Position numbers and translations under genes: made by a program
The notes under the pieces: model-generated
Seen by the model: the letters and a program-made list of their open reading frames with translations, nothing else
Databases searched by the model: none
Told to the model about the DNA's origin: nothing
Origin: Ridgeia piscesae
Lineage: Eukaryota; Annelida; Polychaeta; Sabellida; Siboglinidae
DNA length: 64,000 nt
Direction: 5' to 3'
Assembly (NCBI GenBank): GCA_025642075.2
Contig: JAODUO010000582.1
Location: 193,501-257,500 of the forward strand
Part shown: positions 29,029-39,745 of the stretch, one piece after another
How positions within the stretch are numbered: position 1 is the first letter of the stretch
Layout: each line of letters starts with the position of its first letter

Positions 29029-31686
29029 ACAGACACAAAGAGGGATAATGTCACTATGTAACATTGTCATAATTAAACTCGTAAAAACACACACGAAGCA
29101 GAATTCATCCACCAGCCAATCTATGTTATACATGCGTGCAGGCGATTGCTTCCTGTTGCCTTGGTGATGTCACCACAACAGTCAATACACGACACTTGAG
29201 GCGCCAACACCTGGCGGCGAGTACTGCGAACTTTCCTTGGGATCTGAACATACGGAAATTTGCCATTAAACAGTACAATAAAACCACCAGAAACAACCGA
29301 CCGAATTATATAACAACACCAACATTCACTTCGTTTTAGAATTTTACCCATTGTCGCGTAATTAGCTAGCTGTAGTGATTATTACCCAAAGTACGTATAC
29401 ATTATCTGCCCGACATCTACTCGACTGTTTGGCATCCAATATGTGTATACACGTGTATACTCATCACACATTAGCCACATGTTCATGCCTCGTATTACTA
29501 ATATACTAGATATTTCTGTATTTATCGGCACTCGCAGCACACTACAAGTATTTTCAAATCAAACACAATCGAACACATTTAGGTGCAAACCAAACACCAG
29601 TGTTCTCCTTTAGCAGTACGACAAAACAGTTATCAGTACAAGAAAAATGAAGAACAACCAGGGATCGATTATCCGGATCAATGTTAGACCTCATATCATG
29701 TTATTCAATTCCAATTAAATTCCAAATCTTTCAATTTCAATACAATATCTTTCAATTTCAATTCCTATTCAATTCAAAATCTTCCAATTCCAATTCAATA
29801 TCTTCCAATTCAATTAATTTTGTTCCAAATCTTTCAATTCAAATTCTCGCTCCAAATCCGGAATTGAATTGGAATAGATCAATTCCAATTCTTTTTTAAT
29901 TGACCCCAGCCTTGCCCCTAACAGAGAAATAACAGTCACAAAACACACTGCTGTCTTCGTTTAAGTACTTGAGTTAAAAAAGGAAAATTGCACCAATACA
30001 AACCATGTGAACCGATGCTGGTGTAGTAATGTTGGCAATGTTGTTTCAAAATTAACTTGTTTGCTTTGTTATGTATTTACAACACTTGTTGTTTATCCAG
30101 CGGAGTGCATATAAACCTGAGAACGAAATTTTTCTGAACGTTTGATAGCTTTCCTTGGTATTTAGATGGCAACTTTGTTAATTGCAAAGTACACAATTGT
30201 ACACCGTTGTAATTATTTAACTAAGAAACTGCATGCAGGCGTTCGTAAATAGTTTATATCCGACCACGGTGCAACAAACCAAACCTACCAGTTATCACCA
30301 CTATACTTTTTTTTACTAAATCCGTTCTTTGTGACCAAGTCATTTATGTTAATTCCAGTGTGGAGCCTCGTAGTCTAGTTCATCTCTCCATCTTCTCGGC
30401 GGCCTTCCTCTAGATCGTTTCTCTTCGTAAAGTTTTCAGGTTGTGGTATGCGTTGTCCATCATTAATTCTAACGTCGGTTGCTTTTCAACTGTCAATATG
30501 AGACAACTGGACAAAATATCGACCGATTTCTAGCTGACTCAGACTATTTTACGCGCATTTAGAGCTTTTTACGCTGACCTGACCTTCGCTGACCAATTTA
30601 TTTCGGCCGACTTTCTCTGACCGTGACTTAGCGACACGGGCGCATATATGGAATGGTTACAATACAAATATAACTGATTACGAGTGTATGAGTATTGTAA
30701 AAATATGTGAGCATGATTACGAGTACGATTACTCAGAAAACAAATATAATTGATTACGATTACTTGATTTTTGATTGATTGACAGTTGCATGTAATTAAG
30801 TTCCACTTATTACCTCGCCGGTCGCGTTTAATTGGATTCTTTGTCAGCTTCTATACATCCGATTTGTATTGTATCAAAAGTACTTTCTGTGCTATTTACG
30901 ACTTGCGTATCTATACACAATGTTGGTGTTATCTGCTCAAAAAAACGAAAAATAATTGTGCTTATACCCGCGAATAATTTTGCGCTTGCTGTGACGCGGC
31001 TGATATATGCACCCAGGTTGTAGTGAATATTCATGCTTGCGTAATGAACCATACAAAGACCATTAATTTAAAGTGCATATATTATACAGAGTTTGGAATT
31101 CTCAAAGAAACCCTTCAATGGATTTTTTTTTTGATCCGAAGGAGATTATTTTGTGTCCTAAATTATAATGAAAAGGGTTACATTGAGATTTCAAACTCTT
31201 TGTAACGTACACAATCCTGTTAATATAGTTTTTTCATGCAATTCTAGCCTTTATTTCATTATAACTGTTTTATTAATCACTAATAACCGCGCAAATACAA
31301 TCACTAATAACCGCATATAATAACCGCATATACAATATCAGGTCAATTAGCAATAAATAAAACATAATAAAAATTACAAATTAATTTTAATGAAATAAAG
31401 GCATAGAGTTACATGAAATAGTCGTGACCACCCCCCACTGGGCTCCAGTCAGTGTAGTAATCAAGTCAGTGCAAAACTTCAAAGACAACAAAGTCGAAGC
31501 CTTTGTCAAAGGTCGGGCTTTGGTGAATGTGTTCTCTAATAGGTGTAGCCTGCTGCCTTGTAGAATGAGACTTCTTAAGATCATAACATTGTAACACACA
31601 CAGACAAATCAGTAAACAGAAGGTTGCTGGACGCGGGAAACAACTGCCGTCAACCGTTAACCGTCAACACAAACAAAGTCAAAGCC
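29029..31686. other. Gene-free stretch upstream of the minus-strand IAP gene
   Basis: No supported exon. A low-complexity stretch of TTCAATTCCAATTC-type units lies at 29700-29895. A dispersed repeat rich in GATTACGAGTACGATTAC motifs lies at about 30650-30790 and has a relative at 43335-43460. Confidence 0.45.
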
Positions 31687-32036
31687 ACTTTCAGTCACTC
31701 AAACTCACTCAATCACTGACTGGGGTCTGAGCCAGTACCTACCTGGTAAAAATTAATTTTTTGGCGTACTCGCTATTTCAACACTAGATTCTGACTACAA
31801 GCAACAGCAGCACGTCCACCCATTGAAACGTCTCTATGGTTGTGGTTATATGCTACAGTCACATAACCACAAACATGGTTATAACGCCGTTATGGGCAAA
31901 CAAATCCAGACCGGAAGTCCCAGCACGCCAATGCGACGCGCCCTCTTGTGGAATATACCTTTATGGAACGCCAGATAAAAGGTATATGAAACCATTATTA
32001 TTGCGCGAATGGACCGCTCAATGGGAAGTCGGGAGC

Positions 32037-32893
32037 TATTCAATTCAATATATTTATTTCAGACTGTCATACAGATGTCCACATAAACATTAAAATATAC
32101 AAGTGACTAGAAAATATAAAAGTATTGCACATGGTAAATAAAATAAAAAAATATTGCACAATGGTACATTCAATCAAAAACTATTATGTATATACAACAT
32201 TTTGATCCAATGTCGTCTTATACTGGATTGCCATTTTATATCACTGTTGATAATTGCAATTACCAACTTATTATAAGAGGCATCAAGTCTCCGCATGAAT
32301 TTATATACAAGGTTTCTAATTACAACTTTACTATCTGATACATGGTATTCTACAAACATGGTGGAGGCACTGCAATATTTAGGCTGATTTAGCACTAAGC
32401 GAAACACATTATTGTAAGCATCATGAAGTTTATGTATACTTGCTACTGTGTAATTCCACCACAGCTGAGCAGTATACATGGGAGAGCAGAAAGTTTTAAG
32501 CAAAGTCAGCTTCACTTCAGTGGAACACATGTAAAATTTCCGCAATAGCATAATATTAAAAAATATCTTTGTCATCACGAAATGTATTAGAAATTAAGTG
32601 ACCCAAATATTTCACATTATCAACTTCCTGGATTGTTTCACCATTAATCTTAAATGATGGAACGTCAACAAATTTCGTATATTTACTTTTGCATATTAAC
32701 ACAGCATTTTTCTTGGAATTGTACTTAATATCATGATTTAACCCATAGAGTCCACATACCTGCATCAATTCAGACAGTCCTGATACAGATGGGAACAGAA
32801 TTACCAAGTCATCAGCATACATAAGATGATTGATAGTTGTAGTACCTATTACACACCCTGTGTTACATTTGTTTAAAGCTATGGTTAAATCAT

Positions 32894-32992
<99 letters not shown>

Positions 32993-33365
32993 GGTATGGT
33001 GAGAGTATACCACCTTGCCCGACACCATTTGTAACACCAAAATGTTCCGACAATTTGCCTGATCATCTTATACACATAGTCTAATTAGAATACCAATATA
33101 TAAGCAGAATATTTCACTCTATCAAAGGCTTTAGAAGCATCTAAAACATGTAAACGTAGACCCGTTTAGACTCCTAAGCCTGTCAATAACTTCCTTTAAG
33201 ACATAAATACACAAGTCTGTCCCGTGTTTTTTCTTAAATTAAACTGATTGGACATTGTTGACAGCGTAACTGACATTCTGTCTAACAATATGTTTTCAAC
33301 AATTTTTGACACAATACTAGCTAATGCAATAGGTCTATAATTGTCTTTGCTGTTAACCAATACCA
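32037..33365 (-). mobile_element. 5'-truncated LINE (non-LTR retrotransposon) with reverse transcriptase
   Basis: Reading the minus strand: NYRPIALASIVSKIVEN (RT fingers, about 33340-33280), LDASKAFDRV (motif A, ~33150-33120), [12 protein letters not shown] (~33010), [12 protein letters not shown] (catalytic YADD, ~32820-32790), [18 protein letters not shown], then the connection region to about 32180. The 3' end is a tail of AATAAATATATTGAATTGA-type sequence at 32037-32060. Frames break near 33060-33200, so it is inactive. The endonuclease part is absent, as expected of 5' truncation. The motif set fits a non-LTR element, clade not assigned. Confidence 0.9.
32898..32987. repeat. (TA)n expansion inside the LINE reverse transcriptase
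   Basis: About 45 TA units lie between the SPYL and MDDLT codons of the RT, where related RTs have only a few residues. The frame stays open across it because TA repeats read Ile-Tyr. Confidence 0.9.
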
Positions 33366-33505
33366 CAGGTACGTTTTCAGCCAGCTTATGTATTTTTCAT
33401 GAAACAATACGACGTTTTATCCTTTCGTGTTCTCAACAAGCAGGCCCGTGCTGCATTACACATCACAGCCACATAACTACAGTGTATATACAGGCTTTAG
33501 AGCTA

Positions 33506-33507
<2 letters not shown>

Positions 33508-33564
<57 letters not shown>
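33508..33564. repeat. (TA)n microsatellite
   Basis: About 28 TA units just right of the left inverted-repeat arm. Confidence 0.97.
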
Positions 33565-33566
<2 letters not shown>

Positions 33567-34025
33567 AGTCTATTGTGATTCATGGGTATTGTGTGACTGT
33601 TATCATATGAGCAACAGCGCTTGGTTCAACATTCTAGTCAAGAATTCGTACAGAACTGTGCGCTCAATAACAATACAGTAGTAGTCAATTGTTAATCATA
33701 TCCATAGTACGATCGACCCTGTTCAATAGTGTGTACACATTTTGCGTATTGTATTGTACGTTACAGGAACACGTACATCGAGTTGATTTTTTTAGATATT
33801 ATTCTAAGGTTACGACGAACAGTTGGGAATATTTTCTTTTTGATAGTTTAACTAACGGTATACAGTTAACGGTGCTCAGTTTCACAATAGCATGTTTCAA
33901 CTGATACAACCACAATAAACTTCGGCTAGGGGTTTCAGACCTCAATGCGGTGAGCAGAATCTAGAGAGCTGAATATAATTAATAAGTGTCGCCCCACGTT
34001 TTGGAAGCTTTGCGTTGGTGCAGTG

Positions 34026-35526
34026 CACGGGCGTCGATCGGTGGGGGACGGGGGGGGGACGCGTCCCCCCACTTTTCAGCGTGGGGGGGACAGCATAGGA
34101 ATTGTCCCCCTACTTTTCAGCGTGGGGGAACAGCATAGGAATTGCCCCCCCACTTTTCAGTTCAGAAAACTTGCGGGGCATGTAGCCTGACTCACCACTC
34201 ATCTCTCTTAAAAGCCGCTACATAGGACTAGTAGCTAGACAATAAACTCGCGATGTGAAGTTCCGACCAACCATTAGAAAATCGACTGGCAACAGCGCGC
34301 AACTTGATCTTACTTCAGTAAAAAATCATCATGCCGGTGTAGCGTTTACATTTTTACTTTCCGATTGACGTTTCTGCGCATGCGCGATAAATATAAAATC
34401 ATTAATGTGCAGCGAAAAGACAATGCATTTATGGTATAAATATTGTGGGTTGTTCGTTAGGATATATATAAAGTTATTTGTAGCAAATTAACACGAGGCA
34501 AACAAGTTCTGAGGCAAGTTATGACAGCAAACGTGACTATAGTGCGCCATAATCAGTGACGGTGATTTAAGCAACTCTTCACAGTAATCATCACAGAAGA
34601 GTTGACGAACAGCCCGTGGCATTCATACCAGAAATGCTTTATCGTTTCGCATCGCATTGGTGATTTTATATTTATCGCGCATGCGCAGAAACGTCCCCCC
34701 ATTTTTTCAGTTCATAAAAGCAAATTTACAGGCATATAGCGAGACTGATCACACCCCTCTCTTAAAAACCTACATCAGTCTAGTAGTAAAATTAATATAC
34801 GAGTTCAGATATAAACTTCCGACTACCCAGTGGAAAATTATTTGATAAATTACTTGGTCGGCCGCAACTAGATCTTACTTCAGTAAATATTCATCATGCC
34901 GGGCTCTGTCAATTTGCACCTTTGTGTTGATACGTTAATAGGCACTAGCCATCAAGCACATTATAGATTATTAATTATTTTTGCCCTGCCACCCCTTGGA
35001 TTGCAGCCTGGATCGCTTGATGGATACTTATATCGTCTACGGCGGAACCAGCGGATTCCTGCACTTTGATCCCATTTGAGTGATGACAAATATCTTTGCC
35101 AAATGGTTGGATTGGGAAGTCCTACACAGGCACCCGTGTAACATTTGCATTTTATCACCACGGACCATAGATATAAATAGAACACTTTAGTAGAATTATT
35201 GGGGAAAGATTAATGCCATGGACTTAGTGCCACGGACTGATATGCACATAAGTCCGTGTTGTCACTCTATGAATCAGGCAAGCTGTTATGGGTCCAAAGT
35301 CTAGCCTCCACATTTTCAGGGATTGGGGTGAGCGCCATGTCCCCTCTTCAAATATATGTAGCCAACATAACTATTTTAAATAGCATAACATAAAGGCCTT
35401 TATTTGTTTTAGAATTAGCATATATATATATTAAAATTTTATATACATACACAAAAATACATACATATATGTATATATAAATTGGTCCCCCGTCCCCCCA
35501 CTTTTAAAACCGGATCGACGCCCCTG
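34026..35526. mobile_element. Non-autonomous hAT-like DNA transposon
   Basis: The right end reads inward as CAGGGGCGTCGATCCGG and the left end as CACGGGCGTCGATCGG, forming imperfect terminal inverted repeats. Both sides are flanked by the same 8 bp, GTGCAGTG (34018-34025 and 35527-35534). An 8-bp target duplication with CAGGG-type ends is characteristic of the hAT superfamily. No transposase frame is present. The left subterminal region has three copies of a ~40-bp unit (CCCCCACTTTTCAGCGTGGG core). Inside are a direct duplication (about 34147-34345 against 34694-34905) and a perfect 35-bp inverted repeat (34367-34401 against 34661-34695). A partial relative is at 62945-63449. Confidence 0.88.
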
Positions 35527-35534
35527 GTGCAGTG

Positions 35535-35648
35535 TGATACTTTTGGTGAACCTTATGTGGGCACAATTCAGAGATAGAGCCAAACCTTTTGATTTTTTCT
35601 ATACCTTTTTTTCGCATTTATTTTCTCTCCAAAACAACTGATAGTGAC

Positions 35649-35692
<44 letters not shown>

Positions 35693-37780
35693 ACCTTATA
35701 TTTTACAGATTAGCACTTGTAATTTTGATCAATATAAAGAAGATTCTTAACTTACCTTTGCTACCAGTAGATTCTTAGAATACCACGTAAGATATTCGTA
35801 TAATTGTACGTATGATTTATGTGCGTCCTAGAAATCCTTGTTTTCTTTAAAACAAACATCTACCATTATTAAAAATATTATAAAAAGTATGGATATAAAG
35901 AACACTGTAATATTATAATAATTCCATGTTATCAGAAAACAAAAAACACCACTGATAGGAATAGACACACTCAATCAATATAGTATTCCTATACACATTA
36001 ATTCAATATACATGTAGTATTTCTAGTGTTCACAGCATGTTCAGGTTTCAGTGTATTTCCAAAAATATTGCACTGGGAAGAAATGTGCCACATCCACAGA
36101 CAGCATTGCAGGCAATGGAGAATCAAATGAATAAAATGTTGATGTCATTGCTGCAGAACCCCATGGTGCAGCACACATTCTGCATTATTGGTAGAACTGT
36201 TGACAACTTCAGAATGGTCTGTAGCTAAATGGTCATCTTGGTGCTGCAACAAGTTCAGTTGTAATCTGATTATTTCAAAATGGTGCAGCAGTCATTCTCA
36301 TCCATTGTCTCTCTGAAAATATACATATTATGTGATTTATATAACACATCATAAGTAATTTATATTTCACTTGTTAATCAATACAAGCCATACTAGTCAC
36401 AATTATATTATAGCTGAGAAACAATCATATTGTTTACACATACAATGCAGTGATATAATAATTGATGAGACTTGGGCTAGGTAGATACTACCTACCCCAC
36501 GGATGGTAGCATAACTTTATGAGTAATTTAAATCATAAGAATAAGGTAACATATTTTCATCAATCAAACTCAGAGGAAAATACAGACAATACATTACATC
36601 CATATGAAAACTGTGTATGGTACGCAATATTAAAGTTGTAAACAAGTGCAACATATAACAGCTTGTTTATGCTTACCTTTTGGGTAAAGGCAATTTTCAG
36701 ATGTGGAGACCCATTTTAAATGGTCACTCCTTAATAATTATTTCTAAGAAACAGTTTTCTTTATTGTTATACCATCAATGTGTAAACTGAGTTGTAAGCA
36801 GCATGCTGACAAAAGAGTACATAATACAAGGCATTATGACGTTTTATTATATATCAGTACTGCACTAATACATAAGCAGGATGGTGTGGTTTAGGTGATC
36901 TGTCAAATTATGGGTATGTGCCAAGGTACACATACCATCATACAATGACAACATATTGTAACTCACCTGTTATTCTACCAGTTTTCAGTCTGGGTGTGTC
37001 ATCTTGGTTATTTGGTAGATTATGCTGGGCTGTGTTCTGTAAGTATACAGAATTATTATAGTTGATGGCATGCAATGCAAAATTGTACATGAAAGTACTT
37101 ATGTAATTATATTATTTACAGTGACAGTGTATTTTAATTGTGTAAAATAATTATACATCATTATAACATATAATATGTACTGTGTATATGGACTACTGAT
37201 CTTTAACATAATCTTTATACTTCACCAATATGTTAGACAGTTAGTCACATACATTAAAACACCATCTGACACAGTTCATATTTCTGAATTTGTCCCAGTT
37301 GCTGAGTTGGCTTAGCCTAAGGCTAAGATCTTAGTCTTAGACTTCGTTTGCATAATAACCAACATTACATACGTACGAACGTTGTTATCGTATAACTGTA
37401 CTCACACTGACCTGTAGGCAGTATATGTTAACGTAGTTAGTCCTCGCGTAGCAGCAAATTCGTAATCTTTGACATTCCATTGACTGTCAACTCAACAATT
37501 TCAGTTTGACAGCCGAGTGTGTCCTTGCTTGCGTTCCGTTTCTTTATTTCGCGATCAAATGCTAACTTCGCTTGTGTTATGCCCGTTAGTTTATGTGCAT
37601 GAATATTTCTCAGTGGCTCAGCTTCATTGTGTTATGTATCGCATCTATCGCATCTACACTGACTAATCACCAGTTTTCCTTGGATAATTATCCGTGTTGT
37701 TCTTTTTTCAATCACTGCCAGAACATGTGAGCAGAACTAAACGGCAAAATATATTTAACAAATCCGTGATCGTGCCCGTT
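35535..37780. other. Gene-free stretch
   Basis: AT-rich, with a TA run at 35654-35690. No convincing exon: a 64-codon frame at 36037-36228 contains MENQMNKMLMSLLQNPMVQ, which I could not assign. About 36982-37039 looks exon-like between splice-type sites but codes for nothing recognised. Confidence 0.4.
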
Positions 37781-37797
37781 GCAACGCAAAGAAAACC

Positions 37798-37945
37798 TCG
37801 CGAGATTCCCGTACGTAAGATTCTTAGCTGCGAAAATTCTTAGCGCTTTCGAGAATACGAAATTACGAATTTTCGCAGCTAAGTAAAAATCCTGCATATT
37901 TACGAAAATTCTTACGTACGATGTAATTTTCTTCGAGAATACGGG
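37798..37945. mobile_element. MITE-like palindromic element
   Basis: Nested inverted repeats: CGTACGTAAGATTCTTAGC near 37811 pairs with AAAATTCTTACGTACG near 37906, and TTAGCTGCGAAAATTC near 37825 pairs with GAATTTTCGCAGCTAA near 37867. The right edge reads TTCGAGAATACGGGCCC. No coding capacity. Confidence 0.65.
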
Positions 37946-37961
37946 CCCTGTGTCAGTGTGT

Positions 37962-38440
37962 GGTGTTGTGTAATGTGTTGTGTAATGCAGCACGGGCCTG
38001 CTTGTTGAGAACACGAAAAGAATAAAGGTCGTACTGTTTCATGAAAAATACATAAGGTGGCTGAAAACGTACCTGTTGTCCTGTATAGCTCCCGACTTCC
38101 ACTTGAGCGGTCCATTCGCGATATGGTTTGATATACCTTTTATCTGGCGTTCCATAAAGGTATCTTCCGCAAGAGGGCGCGTCGCATTCTTGGCGTGCTG
38201 GGACTTCCGGTCTAGATTTTTTTGTTTAGCCCATAACCGCGCTGCAACCATGTGGTTATGTGATTGTAGCATATAACCACAACCATAGTCATAGAGACGT
38301 TTCAATGGGTGGATGTGCTGTTGTTGCTTGTAGTCAGAATCTAGTGTTGAAATAGCGAGTACGCCAGAAAATTAATTTTTACCAGGTAGGTATACTGGCT
38401 CACTCACTCAGTGACTGAGTCAGTGAGTGAGTTTGAGTAA
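37962..38440 (+). repeat. Right arm of the inverted repeat family (uninterrupted copy)
   Basis: Continuous copy of the sequence whose inverted relative lies at 31687-33470. At about 38070-38092 (ACGTACCTGTTGTCCTGTAT) it shows what the site looked like before the LINE inserted in the other copy. It ends in a GAGTGAGT-rich section. Confidence 0.85.
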
Positions 38441-38452
38441 GTTAAAGACTTT

Positions 38453-38695
38453 ATGTCCCAAATCGCTTATGTCCCAAGTCACTTATGTCCCAAATATTGT
38501 GGACGATATGTCCCCAAAACAAGATGCTAAGTAACAGTTAAAATATGCAATGGACTTGAAATGTTCTACAAAGAATGCCAGCATTAGTGTTAATATATTA
38601 ACAGATTTATGTTAAGACTAAAGTAAAAAAATAACATAAAAACTTAACAATAAATTTAGGACATATCGTCTAGGACATATGTGACTTCGAACACA
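38453..38695. mobile_element. MITE-like element with TATGTCC-type inverted ends
   Basis: The left side carries repeated TTATGTCCCAA units and GTGGACGATATGTCC (to ~38513); the right side carries GGACATATCGTCTAGGACAT and ATGTGAC (38661-38685). These are inverted repeats around an AT-rich core of about 150 bp without a frame. Confidence 0.6.
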
Positions 38696-39551
38696 ACGTC
38701 CATAGGCCGGCCGGGCCAAATTGCCAGCAGCTTTTCGAGAGTAGAATTTACAAATTAACCTCCATTGTCAGACTGAAAGATCTATGGCAAGCCTAGGTAT
38801 GGGACCATTTCACGTTATTCGTTTTGTTGCGGACAACATTTAGAGACTTGTTTCTTTCACAGAAATTATTCCTGGGTATATTAAAAACGTTTGAATGCAT
38901 GAAAGTGAAGTACTTTGGTACCACTTCATACGATAACAAAATCAAATCTTTGGAATTTCAATTTTGGGGAAAAAATGTGAAATAAAATGCAGGACAGAAA
39001 GTGAAGTGAGTTTTATTGTATGTTAGAATGTTGTGCGTGTGTGCTGTACAACAGGACCACATCCCATTTTTATATTTTATTCTTAGATATCTTATATACA
39101 TATATGAGAGTAGTTTGGCGGCTGTTGGTGGTCGTTTTGTTGGTTATGTCGGAAAGTAAAAGATCACAGTGCAGTTTCAGTCTGTGTGTATTTTGCACCT
39201 CAGTGGGTGGAGAGTTTGTCTTATTTTTGCCGCCTGAGATGATGTCCACCACACTCCCCGCAGGCGAAATACCCAAAATGTCAGCCTCTGGAGAGGCTAC
39301 ATAATGGCCCTTGCAAAGCACAGGTTACTAATTAATTAACGATCTAGGAATAAATTATAAAAATGGGATCTGATATCATACAGTAGAATTTTTTCAGTTG
39401 CTTGAACAGTCATTTTATTGTTTCTGTCAGAGGGTACCACTGATTCAACGGTTTGCAAAAAATGGTGTCTGAGATGTTTATGGTTTATTTAAAATAAATA
39501 AATTATTCTAAAATTAGTGTAATGTTATCACAGCTCAACATTGAAGGGTAA

Positions 39552-39745
39552 CCACATTGGCGGGGTTGTGTCATAGTTGTGGCCTGCATCTGAACCACTA
39601 GGGAGTCTAGTGTACATCCTATGACTGTTCACAGACTACTCTCTCCAGGGTGACCGTTTGTTGTCAGTCAACCCGCTGATAATAATGCTACGAGAGATGT
39701 CATAATCTTCATAGACAACTCTCTCCAAAGTGTCACTTAGTAGCT
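39552..39745 (+). pseudogene. Two degenerate BIR fragments upstream of the plus-strand IAP locus
   Basis: Bases 39552-39665 resemble the zinc-binding core of the BIR1 coding sequence at 40205-40320: both contain AGTTGTGGCCTGC, TCTGAACCACT, GTGTACATCC and ACTCTCTCC. A second shorter fragment at about 39706-39745 repeats CATAGACAACTCTCTCC plus a degraded end. Indels and stops (TAG after the CCACT) make both non-coding. Confidence 0.8.

Larger units (their letters stand above)
31687..33470 (-). repeat. Left arm of an inverted repeat family, split by a LINE
   Basis: Bases 31687-32036 and 33366-33470 match, in inverted orientation, the continuous segment 37962-38440. Shared landmarks include CCATTGAAACGTCTC, the ATAACCACAA run, GGAAGTCCCAGCACGCC, TTTATGGAACGCCAGATAAA, and AACAAGCAGGCCCGTGCTGCA. 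The family is unidentified. The missing middle corresponds to the LINE at 32037-33365. Confidence 0.85.

Noticed and set aside
36037..36228. Met/Gln-rich frame faintly like ubiquilin-type sequence
   Set aside because: Too short, no conserved motif I can name, and no splice-linked partner exon.
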